Below are positions 32,101 through 40,500 of a stretch of DNA of 64,000 bases, in pieces. Within the stretch, counting starts at the first letter, position 1, and every line of letters begins with the position of its first letter. Both the position numbers and the translations under genes were made by a program. Under the pieces are notes generated by a model. That model did no database searches. It worked only from the letters and a program-made list of their open reading frames with translations, and was not told where the DNA came from. The DNA comes from Augochlora pura (taxonomy: Eukaryota; Arthropoda; Insecta; Hymenoptera; Halictidae), in the NCBI RefSeq assembly GCF_028453695.1, contig NC_135778.1, forward strand, positions 30,493,214-30,557,213. The letters are read 5' to 3'.

Positions 32101-34956
32101 ATCGGGTAATATGTCGCAGAAAAGGACTCGATGAAATCAGATTTCATTGGCATTAATATCATGACGCAGTTAACACTAGGTTTACATAGAAATAAAACCA
32201 ATTAATTTATATATTAATTAATACAAATAATAAACATATTTAAATAGTGTTTAAGGAGGCCGTGATGATTTTTACTGTACGAATTCTTCGGACATATTTA
32301 ATTTTACTTTGTAGATTAGGGGTTTGAGAAAAAAATCTAACTGTATCATCCGAAATGGTAAGTCATTTTAATTTAAAAATAGTACATCTTTGAATTGTGC
32401 AACTTCGGGCTTTCTCTCATTAATTGAAAAAGACGATGCTTTTATCTGTGAAAACATTTATTATATTCAATTGATTATAAGTTTAGGGTCTATTAATTTT
32501 AATTACAAATTTAAATTATAATAGATTTTTGTAGGAATTTAAATGAAAATTTCAAATTACACAAAATTTTTATAGAAAATTATATATTTAAATTGTAATT
32601 GATTTTTAATAGAAATTTAAATCGCAATACATTTTTAGAAGAATTTCAATAGAAATTTGAAATTATAATAGACTTAGACAGAATCATACAAATTACCTCC
32701 TTCCATTAAGATTTCAAAAAAGATAAAGATACTTTGTCGAATTTTAAAGATATTTCTTTTATTTTAAAAGCTATTCTCGTATTTTTAGAAACCACTGTAA
32801 TAAATAATGAAAAGTTTAATACATATATTTTTATAGTGATGAATGAAAGAACTAAAACAATATTTAAAGCTCGAACACTGTCTTAACGGAAAATCAAATT
32901 TCGCGTACAGAGATCAGTTCATTGCGTGTCGCCGAGAAAACCGCGAGGAAGACTGATCTCGCTCGTCTGATATCCTCTAGCTCGTCTTTTTAACGTTCCA
33001 TTGAACTGCTCGAACTGCCACGAAGTTCTCACGGAAATTGCGTTCAGTACCGCCTCTTTTCATCAGGCGCAACCGGTGGCCAGCTGAGGAAAATCGATGC
33101 TTCTTGAGAAGCAACTTTTCGGAACATTTTCCGCCTTCACGTCATTACTGAGAAAATGATCTAAATATATTATCTGCTGAGAAGGTATTGGGAATCTACG
33201 AATTTCGACAAAGTCGAAGATAATTTAGGTTAGAATTTATGTAAACTGCTTTACAATGATTTAGTACGATTTTATCATTATCAACATTTTTAACTTCATT
33301 TGAGAGTTCGAAAGGACGATTTAACTGAAAGTTGCGTAATAATAATTTATCAGACAAAAATTTCAGGATATATATTTTTATAGCATTTTTTGCACTGAAT
33401 CGATTTGTGTCGAAATTAATTTTCTAATCTATACTCTCTGTAAAGATTTGACTCGGAGGAGTGAATCGCGGGAAGAAATAAACAATATATTATATATCCA
33501 TTAGTACAACACGTTTCTAAAAACTACGGAACAAGAACAACAGACGACCTCACTCGGAGATGGACGCACAGATAAGAAGGAAGTCGCCTCGTCAACGTGC
33601 AAAGAACGATCGCTTGGCGATCGTCATCTCTTCATCATGGTTGCCCAAAAGCCACGTATCGCAACGCATGGGGACTACGTGCTTAGGGCCCCATTTTCAA
33701 CACTGTTTTTCTTATTAAAACAACAGTAAAAGTTTCAAATTTCTTTTTTTCTAGTGATTTTAATTTTAGCATTGTGTAATTTATTCTACTGTATATATTG
33801 TTTACGTAAAACTGATAAAATTAGAAATCTGTCGACTTTCTAGTAATGTCTGTATATGACGATTATGTTCACATGTATATGCCAATATCAGATAGCAAAG
33901 ACAACAAAGAGAATTGAGCATGGATTTTTCAATCTAATAATATTTTTCACAAAGAAATAATTTCTTTGTTTATTAAAAATATGGAAAGTAGAGAATTAAT
34001 TTTTACATAACATATTTGAATACACTAGAATTCATTAATTTATTGTAAAAGTAATTAAAAGCTTGATTATATGAGTTTGCAGTGATTTAAATTTGCAAAA
34101 TTACAAATATTTGGGTTTCAATGTTTATATTTTCAAGACATGTTTGATTGGATTTACAAAACAATTCGAACTATTAGTTTTGTGGTGATTCTAATATTAA
34201 TAAATGAAATAACGCCCATAAAATGTTTGACTTCGATTCTGTTGCGAAATATTCGATCGTAAACTTTCCAGCTTGACTGTATGAGCTCCAGCTATGCGTA
34301 TTTGATTAAAAAATAGCAGTTGCAAATGTCGGAGGAAACGTCGTTTTTACACGCGCGAGTGCAACGGTTCAAAGACGGTTATTAAATTTTTCATTTAATA
34401 ACGCAAACCGGCGAACATAACTTTTCCGTCGACGAATTCATCGTGATTGTCATTATGACCGAAAAACCATGGTAAAAGATTTCCTTCGTCTTCATAATTA
34501 CGATCTTGCAATTAATTCTTAATCGTATCGGAAGGAATTCCGTTTCAATTTTTTATGCTAAATAATTGTTTTAATAATAGATTTTATAAGACATGTAATT
34601 ACAATTTCAAATAGAATTTATCCAATGTGAATATTTGAATATATGCTACAGATGATACTTTGCCTGTTATTATTTAAACACTATTTTTAAAACAATAATC
34701 AGTATATGGTATTATCGCCAAAACTGTCAACTAAAATTATAGCCAACTCAAATGAAACTAATTAAAATTAAAATTAAAGATAGAAAGATTCAAGATTTAT
34801 TTGGTGTATTCTAAGTTATGAGATTGTTAGAAGGATAATTAAAAAGTAAGATAATGAAGACTTACCATCCAAAAGAGTGTTTCATTCGCGAAGTTACTGT
34901 ACTGGTCTATGGTTGACAAAACACTAAATATGAGGCACACCAATACCACCATGAAC
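5037..34956 (-). CDS. KCNQ: KCNQ (Kv7) voltage-gated potassium channel, five internal exons (partial)
   Basis: Exons in transcript order are 34866-34956 (91 nt), 19992-20118 (127), 10859-11034 (176), 9417-9557 (141) and 5037-5147 (111). All have GT/AG borders and compatible phases and together encode about 215 residues. They cover S1 (part), S2, S3-S4, S5 with the pore turret, the selectivity filter TIGYGD and S6 ending LPA. The S4 stretch [19 protein letters not shown] carries the Kv7 charge pattern. The product is a plasma-membrane tetrameric K+ channel giving slow, non-inactivating M-type current. The N-terminal exon and the exons after S6 (calmodulin-binding and assembly region) are not in the window. 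Introns reach 14.7 kb and hold nearly all the transposons left of 34866. Confidence 0.95.
5475..5510. repeat. Short hairpin, 16-bp stem with 4-base loop
   Basis: ATCTGTCCATTGACAG (5475-5490) and CTGTCAGTGGACAGAT (5495-5510) pair fully except for one T/G position, which would be a wobble pair in RNA. The loop is TTTC. Confidence 0.8.
6882..7300 (-). mobile_element. mariner fragment, transposase C-terminal end
   Basis: On the minus strand the blocks QHDNARPH and [15 protein letters not shown] appear, in different frames, followed by a decayed C-terminus ending near NSDGDYIID. At 6882 a terminus-like sequence begins TAGAGGGACCGGAAAGTAAT. The 5' half of the element and its second terminus are missing. 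Several stops and at least one frameshift are present. Confidence 0.88.
7547..7797. mobile_element. TTAA-flanked piggyBac-like MITE, 251 bp
   Basis: The left end is TTAACCACTTGCTGTAC; the right end read inward is TTAACCCCTTGACGTAC, matching at 14 of 17 positions. Near the left end is the palindrome ACGAGTC-C-GACTCGT (7568-7582). It has no coding capacity. TTAA duplication is the hallmark of piggyBac transposition. Confidence 0.75.
8000..8460. other. GC-richer island in a KCNQ intron
   Basis: Base composition is clearly richer in G and C than the flanks. Short frames on both strands (7736-8086, 7984-8250) resemble no protein. A conserved regulatory element or old repeat is possible. Confidence 0.3.
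9417..9557 (-). CDS. KCNQ: KCNQ exon: S5 and pore turret
   Basis: 47 codons from [10 protein letters not shown] (S5) through the turret [19 protein letters not shown] to the pore-helix start ALWWGV. The acceptor is TTTTCAG before 9557 and the donor is GTAAAT at 9416-9411. It joins in phase to [10 protein letters not shown] in the next exon. Length 141 nt equals vertebrate KCNQ1 exon 6 as I recall it. Confidence 0.96.
9558..10858. other. KCNQ intron (1.3 kb)
   Basis: AT-rich. I see no gene, no clear repeat and no exon. Confidence 0.6.
10859..11034 (-). CDS. KCNQ: KCNQ exon: S3 to S4 and S4-S5 linker
   Basis: Two bases finish an Asp codon split with the previous exon, then 58 codons follow. 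S3 is [16 protein letters not shown]4 is [19 protein letters not shown]; the linker is [16 protein letters not shown]. The acceptor is TTGTTACAG and the donor is GTACGT. The 176-nt length equals vertebrate KCNQ1 exons 4 and 5 combined as I recall them, so this exon spans an intron position present in vertebrates. Confidence 0.96.
11113..11340. mobile_element. TTAA-flanked piggyBac-like MITE, 228 bp
   Basis: The left end is TTAACCTCTTGAGGGA; the right end read inward is TTAATCTCTTCAAGGA. Both carry TTAA. A palindrome ACGTA-TGTG-TACGT lies at 11136-11149 near the left end. No coding content. Confidence 0.65.
11549..11680. repeat. Inverted repeat, CCAATGAGAGG family
   Basis: GACCAATGAGAGGTGAG (from 11549) is mirrored by CTCGCCTCTCATTGATC (to 11665), giving a hairpin-like unit of about 120 bp followed by a TTTTTCGTTAACAAC end. 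A relative occurs at 44299-44345, in opposite orientation. Confidence 0.7.
12458..13198. mobile_element. Non-autonomous element with 94-bp terminal inverted repeats
   Basis: Left arm 12458-12551 starts AGCGTGCG and contains GCTGATTCGATGAACACGCT; the right arm 13105-13198 is its inverse with scattered mismatches and ends CGCACGCT. Flanks read TTAG on the left and TTAA on the right, so a 4-base TTAA-like target duplication is possible but imperfect. The 550-bp interior has short overlapping frames with no recognisable protein and an internal hairpin (12974-13031). Superfamily not assigned. Confidence 0.8.
12974..13031. repeat. Internal hairpin of the 94-bp-TIR element
   Basis: ACCAGGAGAAAG (12974-12985) pairs perfectly with CTTTCTCCTGGT (13020-13031). 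Further pairing of CCAAG with CTTGG and TCCGA with TCGGA lies inside. Confidence 0.8.
13488..13660. repeat. 30-bp minisatellite, about 5.8 copies
   Basis: Units begin CAATTATAATCGATTTT or a close variant and repeat every 30-31 bases, with drift such as CAATTTCATTTGATTTT and CAGTTATAACCGATTTT. Confidence 0.8.
14861..15076 (+). pseudogene. Acidic Ser/Glu-rich N-terminal fragment of a transposon protein
   Basis: 71 codons starting [17 protein letters not shown], rich in Ser, Asp and Glu, then basic near the end ([10 protein letters not shown]). I chose ATG at 14861 because the frame upstream has only a TTG. The frame ends just before the LINE-derived insertion. Sequence AAAAAG-GTATTG at about 15068 could also be a splice donor. 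It sits inside the decayed transposon and probably encoded the start of its protein. Function not recognised. Confidence 0.45.
15093..16455 (+). mobile_element. LINE 5' region with ORF1 remains
   Basis: The + strand is strikingly purine-rich. A frame at 15610-15801 starts [17 protein letters not shown] and contains an AT-hook-like RGRPRGSK. Further on, in broken frames, come [20 protein letters not shown] and [20 protein letters not shown], resembling ORF1 (nucleic-acid-binding) proteins of arthropod LINEs. Stops and frameshifts are frequent. At about 15252-15530 a minus-strand piece reads [15 protein letters not shown], the end of a Jockey-like reverse transcriptase, so a second LINE fragment is nested in opposite orientation. 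Confidence 0.6.
16456..16830 (+). pseudogene. Fragment of an uncharacterised transposon protein
   Basis: In broken frames one reads [20 protein letters not shown], then [12 protein letters not shown], a basic stretch [10 protein letters not shown], and later [20 protein letters not shown]. This order (Cys pair, E-E-R-x-x-IF-x-x-FW, then a VxKxFF-x-x-x-x-x-IS block) recalls a protein class common in insect genomes and carried by DNA transposons. I cannot name the superfamily. A stop and a frameshift break it. Confidence 0.45.
17558..18481 (+). mobile_element. 924-bp TIR element with GAAAGTGGTGTAAGTCC ends
   Basis: Both ends start GGACCGTTTATTTTGAAAGT and agree over about 33 bases with one difference (C or T in GTGYAAGTCC). 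The flanks share ATTT (17554-17557 and 18482-18485), a possible 4-base target duplication. Two further direct copies of GAAAGTGGTGTAAGTCC-type sequence lie inside (about 17739 and 18258), close to the borders of the single gene fragment. Confidence 0.8.
17782..18238 (+). pseudogene. Transposon protein fragment inside the 924-bp element
   Basis: The frame begins [18 protein letters not shown] (ATG 17782), continues through a Lys-rich helical stretch to 18102, and after a frameshift near 18070 resumes with [14 protein letters not shown] and [17 protein letters not shown], stopping at 18236-18238. The ending resembles the C-terminus of uncharacterised insect transposon proteins that finish with an IPP-x-x-H-x-x-Y motif. 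It may be the C-terminal partner of the fragments at 14861 and 16456. Confidence 0.5.
18830..19020. other. GC-richer island in a KCNQ intron
   Basis: Compositionally distinct from the AT-rich flanks, without a credible coding frame on either strand. Candidate regulatory or conserved non-coding DNA, by composition only. Confidence 0.3.
19992..20118 (-). CDS. KCNQ: KCNQ exon: S2 and S2-S3 linker
   Basis: 42 codons plus one base: [20 protein letters not shown] (S2) followed by the Cys/Arg-rich linker [20 protein letters not shown] and II. The acceptor is TGTCAATAG (exon start 20118) and the donor is GTGAGT. Its final G completes an Asp codon with the next exon. 127 nt equals vertebrate KCNQ1 exon 3 as I recall it. 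Confidence 0.95.
20277..20292. repeat. (AG)n microsatellite
   Basis: Eight uninterrupted AG units following an AT-repeat stretch. Confidence 0.9.
20401..21325 (+). mobile_element. mariner element with internal deletion, 925 bp
   Basis: Ends CGAGGGTTGTCTTTTATGTT (left) and CGAGGGTTGCCTTTAATATT (right, read inward) are flanked by TA at 20399-20400 and 21326-21327. The transposase keeps its N- and C-terminal ends in different frames, but the middle is missing, so this is a non-autonomous deletion derivative of a full mariner of about 1.3 kb. Confidence 0.94.
20575..21260 (+). pseudogene. mariner transposase lacking its catalytic core
   Basis: The first 175 codons start [10 protein letters not shown] at an ATG and include the paired helix-turn-helix DNA-binding region ([27 protein letters not shown]) and the first catalytic block TGDESWI. 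The sequence then jumps, after a shifted stretch, to the C-terminal [16 protein letters not shown] ... GEYFEKQ (21094-21260). The segment that carries the second and third catalytic Asp in mariners is gone, so no active enzyme can be made. Confidence 0.93.
21335..21402. repeat. Repeat related to 61911-62220, split by a MITE
   Basis: TTTTCTGATTAAAATGAGTC and onward, then CAAACACG and TTTCAGCTGTT, match the element at 61911. The homology resumes after the inserted MITE at 21731 (TGAGCAATCTACAG against TAAGCAATTTGTAG). Confidence 0.7.
21403..21730. mobile_element. TTAA-flanked piggyBac-like MITE, 328 bp
   Basis: TTAACCCCTTCGGTAC at the left and TTAACCCCTTAGGTAC at the right (read inward), with TTAA at 21403-21406 and 21727-21730. 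Inside are three copies of a 22-base GACGT...ACGTC palindromic unit: 21420-21441, its inverse at 21465-21486, and 21511-21532. TTAA followed by CCC is typical of piggyBac ends. Confidence 0.85.
21731..24533. other. KCNQ intron, mostly AT-rich
   Basis: No supported gene. A GC-richer stretch at about 23160-23760 has short frames on both strands that match nothing I know. One isolated TTAA-type end (TTTAACCTTTTCACCCCC, about 22115) has no visible partner. Confidence 0.5.
24534..24840. repeat. Direct and inverted repeats, AGACGCAAGTATCTC family
   Basis: A unit AATCCA-CGAGTATAATGA ... ATACTTG-GTCT occurs at about 24535-24598 and again at 24683-24747. It is followed by an inverted copy (AGACGCAAGTATCTC at 24770 to GTTGTACTCGT at 24834). 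The second and third copies form a hairpin-like MITE. Confidence 0.65.
24841..27455. other. KCNQ intron downstream of the hAT-like gene
   Basis: AT-rich; short frames at 24815 and 25121 resemble nothing. AATGTACATGTTTT (26495-26508) is mirrored exactly at 26542-26555, a 14-bp stem with a 33-base loop. Confidence 0.5.
27456..27461 (-). terminator. Polyadenylation signal of the hAT-like gene
   Basis: AATAAA on the minus strand, 18 bases after the stop codon at 27482-27480. Confidence 0.55.
27480..30443 (-). CDS. hAT-transposase-derived zinc-finger protein, 710 aa, intact
   Basis: Coding exons are 30435-30360 ([11 protein letters not shown] start) and 29536-27480, joined by GTAAAT/CAACAG in perfect phase through an Asp codon. 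The exon holding the ATG begins at 30443 after a predicted 81-bp UTR intron (30524-30444, GTAAGA/AATAG). Domains: Ser-rich linker (27-36); BED/C2H2-like finger CHVC...H...H (74-97); hAT catalytic-type blocks GDSTD (Asp205) and SSDN (Asp269); CICQ at 297-300, where hAT enzymes usually have CxxH; TKWLS (356-360); C-terminal dimerisation region [10 protein letters not shown] (about 602-652); acidic tail SSEDDDAEL. There is no internal stop over 711 codons and no terminal inverted repeat that I could find. Either a recently active hAT or a domesticated DNA-binding protein. Confidence 0.88.
29849..29960. repeat. Dispersed insect repeat end (CAGGGTGTCCC type) in the hAT gene intron
   Basis: TACAGGGTGTCCCAATTTTT followed by CGGTCAAACGGATCAGCATA. 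Ends of this style recur at 58283 (CAGAGTGTCCC), 45896 (CAGGGTG) and 46131 (CAGGGTGATTACGG). They are common boundaries of dispersed repeats in insects. It lies in the intron between the two coding exons. Confidence 0.5.
30525..30870 (-). promoter_or_regulatory. Probable 5' UTR exon and promoter island of the hAT-like gene
   Basis: A consensus donor CACAG-GTAAGA (30529-30519) pairs with acceptor ACAAATAG at 30444, just upstream of the ATG exon, implying a non-coding first exon ending at 30525. The DNA beyond it (about 30580-30870) is GC-richer than its surroundings and contains a perfect 12-bp inverted repeat. The transcription start is not determined. A plus-strand GGTAAGT (about 30867) hints at a divergent transcript. 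Confidence 0.45.
30732..30777. repeat. Perfect 12-bp inverted repeat in the promoter island
   Basis: ATGCCAGATGCC (30732-30743) and GGCATCTGGCAT (30766-30777), with a 22-base spacer, about 300 bp upstream of the hAT-like start codon. Confidence 0.85.
30880..34865. other. KCNQ intron, AT-rich
   Basis: No gene supported. TTAACACTAGG at 32168 is a lone TTAA-type MITE end. GC-richer patches lie at about 32890-33100 and 33440-33690; the second contains ACGATCGC-TTG-GCGATCGT. The frames at 31040-31396 are low-complexity products. Confidence 0.5.
34866..34956 (-). CDS. KCNQ: KCNQ exon: end of S1 and S1-S2 loop
   Basis: One base plus 30 codons: [17 protein letters not shown] (S1) then [13 protein letters not shown], joining in phase to EICLVVFFG of the next exon. 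The acceptor is CTGTTTCCAG and the donor is GTAAGT. Length 91 nt equals vertebrate KCNQ1 exon 2 as I recall it. This is the most 5' KCNQ exon visible. Confidence 0.94.
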
Positions 34957-37167
34957 CTGGAAACAGAAAATTAACAATAAGAACAAATGATTTATATACA
35001 CATGGATATTATTACATATATAAATGTATCAACACTATAATTTTATTTAATAATTATACATAATTATTAAATAGAATTTATCAATTAAATATATGTATAT
35101 ATATTTAAATGATTATTTTTATTCATTATTTATGTATGAGTGGTATTACAACTGTCACCTTTTCATTCTAACACGTACAAAATTTTATTCATATAAATTT
35201 AAGTTGTAATACCATTTATAACTATTGTAATATATAGTGTACCCAACCTTTGATAGATTAATATAAATTTAATAGATAGACAAATCTAAATATTTCATGT
35301 TATTATTAAGGTGTAACGATTCTTAGTGACATTAAGTGTTACAAGCAATAACATTTTTTATGTTTTATTAAGTCACTTATTTTTAGGTAACCAATTAGTT
35401 TTTTTTTTTTTTATTTGTTTCGATAAATATGAAAGAAGGATAAACATTCGAAATTTTTATTTATCATGTCTAAATACCTAACAATGAATCACGTAATATT
35501 TCTAAACAGAATAAAACTACATTTGACATATTATTTACTACATGGAATTTGAATAGGTTCAAAGTAATAATGTTCCTCGTTTTTGTTTTTTTGTAAGAAT
35601 TTCGTATATACATATTTACGTCGTGAAGATTTGAATGTCAAGCTTGTTTTGTTTCAATGAAATTAAAAGAAGTTAATTCATTGATTTAGTTCATCATCTC
35701 AAATTATGTCGGTCAAACACATAATATGTTAATTATTTACTTCGATCAAACATTTAATATAAATAACAATCATAAAATAATAAAGTGTTTGAAACATTTC
35801 ATTATTTTCTATGCTTGATTGTTACCTTATTTCAAACGAAATATATTCAATCCCGATCTAAAGCGTAAATCTAAGAAAGAAACATTCCACTGGTACCCCA
35901 ATATTCCTAAGACCAGCAATAAACCTTAAAGCATAGAAACCCATTAACCTTTCCACTCCGTTCTCGTACGAACAACTCACCCCTATAGTTACCCGCTCCT
36001 GTTGACTTTGTGGAAAAGACCAACAAGACTTAGAACTCTTCTCACCTATTTTTCTGACCTTGTCACATATCATCGAGGTCATCATTCCGAACAGCTCTTT
36101 ATAAATATTAAGGTTATATTTAATTAATTAATTATATTTAGCATTACTTATGCATAACTTTATGCTTTGACCCAACTCGATCGGTTAATTATTTTTAGAA
36201 TACGATAACCTTGTCAAAGTATTTCAAGGTCATGGAAATCGGTAAAGAGGACAAGCTTCTAAATAATTATCGGACTACGATAGATCGTGTCGGAAAAAGG
36301 CAGTAGCCGTGCAGCCCGGGATTCGGCTTCGAAAAGCATCGATCGTGGCTCGAGTTTCGGCTATGGAACGGGAACAGGAAAAGGGAAAACGAAAAAATTC
36401 CAGCGGCAGTTTCGGATAACACTGGAGCTCGTCCAATGAAGAAAAGATCTTTGGACGGTCGAGGACACCGATGAATCGTGACCTCCATTTTAGCTTGCCG
36501 CGAATCATCGGGCCGGGTCGGGCCGTCGGAAATTCATGAGCAGAGAAGGAGGGTAGCGCGTTACTTCGGTCGCGGCGTTCATTATCAGGCAATCAGGACC
36601 GGGTCACCCGGGGATAGGAACTTATTTACGTGCACAGGAAGTTATATGCATGTATTACGTATCGATTTTAACCGTTTTGTCATCAAGACATTTAACCGCG
36701 GACGCGACGGCTCAACGCTATCCTCGAACTGGGACGTCCGCGACACCTGCTTCCGAGTTTTGCAATTCATGCGGTCCTCCGGCGAAAGGACACGGCTGTC
36801 GTCGCGGTATTTTTAGCGATGGGATTCCTCAACGAAAAGGAGAGCCATCATTTACCTTAGAATCTGAGGCTTAGATTCTCCACAATTAAAGATCAGATTA
36901 TGGAATGTTCTTCTTACAATCCTCACTCACCGGGAACAAAATACTTGACAATCTAGAACCCTTACCGTAGTATTGCTTTACAACAACCTACTTCCTTTTC
37001 CAGAGCATTTATTACGAACAAGCATTAGAAGCAGCAATTATACCTAGATGATATCTACACTCTCCTCTAAAAGTATTAAGATACATATAGAAAATTCAGT
37101 AAACATGAAAATCCGATATTTCTACATTGTAATTAATATTTCTATGTTTGTTTCTATTAAGTGTTTC
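34957..37167. other. Non-coding, probable first KCNQ intron
   Basis: AT-rich up to about 35860. A GC-richer island at about 36260-36860 gives overlapping frames on both strands, none recognisable. TTAACCTTTCCACTCCG at about 35945 looks like a TTAA-type MITE end without a clear partner. Confidence 0.4.
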
Positions 37168-37381
37168 AGTAAAAGGCGACCACCTACAGTGCCGTGAATA
37201 ATCATAAACTCATAGTATCCTCTATATTTTTACTGATATTTAAACAAAAACCAGAAGGATAGTTATATTTGTATATTTCCAACTATCCTTTTGGTTTTTA
37301 TACAAATGTCAGTAAAAATATGGAAATTACTTTGAGTTTATAATTATTCACAACACTGTAGGTGATCGTATTTTACCAAAA
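37168..37381. mobile_element. Palindromic MITE, mariner/Tc1-like ends
   Basis: A nearly continuous inverted repeat centred at about 37272. Inner ends CAGTGCCGTGAATAATCATA and CAGTGTTGTGAATAATTATA (right, read inward) are each flanked by TA (37185-37186 and 37359-37360), giving a 172-bp unit. The pairing continues outside it through GTAAAAGGCGACCACC and its inverse. Confidence 0.75.
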
Positions 37382-37403
37382 CATCCTATATACTTAAAAA
37401 GAA

Positions 37404-37550
37404 CTTGACAAAACATTATATTTGTATATTTCTATATTAGAAATATTAAGACACAGAAATATATAAATACGATATTTTGTCAAGATTTCGTTTAAATATC
37501 AGTAACAATGTAAAAATTACTTTTAATCTATAATTATGCACACCACTGTA
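37404..37550. repeat. Second copy related to the palindromic MITE
   Basis: CTTGACAAAA (37404-37413) and TTTTGTCAAG (37475-37484) enclose an imperfect hairpin. The following 65 bases, up to CACTGTA (37544-37550), match the right arm of the neighbouring element. Confidence 0.6.
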
Positions 37551-37559
37551 TATAAAAAT

Positions 37560-40500
37560 TGTTTGTTTAAGATCGAAAATCCACTGAAAATTAAATTCAT
37601 TTACATTTTGAAAGTGTAAATTCAATGACATTGAAAATAATTTTACAACATTTTATTATTATCTATGCTAATAATTTTAGGACTCATTGTATATCCTCGA
37701 CGATTAATCAAACTGCATTTGTTTTGAAAGTTTCCCAATTTTCTTCCAAACCTTTTTCCCTCCATGAACACTTGTTCTTTATACGTTTTTATCGCAATGT
37801 ACATAGAAACAATTACGTTTCTTTGTGTCTATTACCTCGGTTTAAAGTGTATCCATCTCGTAGTATATATTGTTATCTCTGGACATGGAACAGATTAAAT
37901 CGGTTTATCCGAGTTCGGGCCACGATTAATTACTCGATTAAAGATAGCGCTCCTGGAAATGAGTGTTTCGCAGACCGGACATGCGGAACTGCCAGAAAGA
38001 TTAGTGTTCGAGCTCAGATTGATGGAACTGCACAAATGTACGTGTATGTACGGGTCTATTAACATCTTATCTACTCCAGATATTTCGTTATCAATTCACC
38101 GATATTGAGAACTATTTCAATCGTAAACCAAGAAACGACTTAAAAGTTTTAATTGTAATTAATCTATAATTTCAATTGTAAAATATTTCTTTCGCGTACA
38201 TTTATTTTTAAACCTTTTGCATATCGTTTTCAACTCTGGAATACCGAACTAATCAAAATAACTGGCTTCTGATGTTTTTCATTTATAATTCTTGACATTA
38301 TGACAACATTTCTGACATATTTCTGCGCAGACTTTCTTATTTAGGTTATATTAAGACAGAAATCGTATGAGGTTTAAATAAATAGAAAAAGGTACCTTTC
38401 TTTCTTAACATAGAATTAATTTTAACCTCCGGTTTCAAATTTTAATAAAAATGTGATTTACTTTAAAGCTATTATTTATTGAACATTCGTCACAATTTAA
38501 ATTTATAATAAAAGTGTATTATAATTAGTATTATTCGTATTTAAAATCAACTTATCTAGACTTATATTAAAAGTTTATTAAAATAATAAAAATTTACTGT
38601 AAATAAATTTCTTATAAAATCAAAATTAATTCTATCCTCCTATTACAAATTACTGAATTATTTTAATGATGAGTCATTTGAATAAAATTATAACTAACTA
38701 GTAATTCCTATGATCATTAATAACTTTGTTTATTAATATTTCATCAATATATTTTTTAGGGAAAATTACAGTTAGGTATCGGAAACTAGATAGTTAAACA
38801 ACAATTTTTCTAAAGTTAGATTCAAGGTAATAATATAAATACCTTTAAATTTCACATCTGATCTCCGTATATTTATCGGGATATAAAGTGCGCGTAGACT
38901 TTTGCAATTGACTACACCTCGTATAGGGGACTAAATTTCTATAGGTTATCACACGGATTAGCTTCCATAATTTCCTAATGTTCTAACTCTCGATTCTGTA
39001 GAGAGCACTGTGTTCTAACTGCCCCGTTGCGGTTTCCCTTAATTTTAATCCAAGCTGAGCCGCTACGTCGACACGACGTTGCACGTACATACAACAGATT
39101 AACTCGGAACTAAGGTATATTACTTAAATGAGAGAAATTCCTTACATCTTCCACATCTTCTAACTCTGACCAATGGATTAGGACCACTGAATAATCATTA
39201 TATTTTTAACGAAATCAAATGGCTCGAGCATGCACATTGATAGCAATTATATTAAGTAACTGTAGAAAAATATACCAAATAATGTATACTCTTATATAAT
39301 AATGTATACTAATTCAGTGAAGGTACAATATTAACATTTTCTTGCAGAGGCTAATGATACATAATAAATATGTAAATAGGTAAATAAAATATAAATAAAA
39401 TTCAAAAATTGGGTAATAATAAATAGTAAAATAAATCAGAGACTATAACAGAATAAATTTAGGCAAGTAAACATAAAATACAAAATGTAAAAGAGAATAT
39501 GCCAATGTATGTTGATATACAGTAATGTACATACACTAACGTATACTAATATATACTAACATATACTCATAAATACTCATAGTTAAATTACAATGTATTT
39601 GAAATACGCTGTACTTGACCTACAAAATAACTTAAATACAACCTAATTGAACTACGAAGTAATTGATATACAATATTGTAGAAATACAATATAATCGAAA
39701 CACAATTTAATTAAATTACGTAATTAATGTACAATGACTCCTCTTGTACCAAAGAAATGATGTGATTTGGCTGGCGAAAGGCCACCAATTTTAGATTGAC
39801 AAATATGATTTCTTTCCGACTTTGTACAATTTGTATTCATTTTATTTCGTTACGTTGTGATCGCTAAATGATAGAGAAGTAAGAGAATCTAGGGGAGAGT
39901 AATTAAAATGCGGTAGCGATTTCCCTGTGATCCGGATAAGGCTGACGCGGTGTTAACATTGAAACAAGCAGCGGTTGATTTCGTAGCGAGAGCGCAGGAA
40001 TCACTGGAGGAAATCCGAAGAGGCGGTAATTGCCGTGGTGTGGCTCGGCACCGCTTCGTTCTCGGCGCTGGGGATTCGTCCGCTTATATAAGTAATTTAT
40101 TAGCGAGCGATACCTCGTTAAGTAACGACGAGCGCGGCGTTAACGAAGTCGGTTCACCGTGGAATACGCTTTAAGATGGCGTGTCGGTGGACTATAATTC
40201 CGACATCCACCCCTCCCTGGCCAGCCTAAGCTTCGCGGGTCACCTTCGTCGACCTACTATGATAATTGTCCACGTTCGGCTCTTCTTTTTCATCTTTCAA
40301 CCCTTTTATACTGCGGCGGCCCACTGCACGCGTCTTCCCGTATTAATTGCACCACGGCAATCGATTCCTTCTATTTTTGCGCCATACGGACATTTCGTTG
40401 TAACCGCCGCCGCCGCACGCGCATAACTTAACCAGCTCTTTGATCGACCCGTGCCGGCATTCGACGATTTATGCCAACGGGAAACGATGGAAAATACTTT

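Noticed and set aside
37625..38062. 145-codon plus-strand frame
   Set aside because: Composition and content resemble translated intron; no motif or signal peptide that could be defended.
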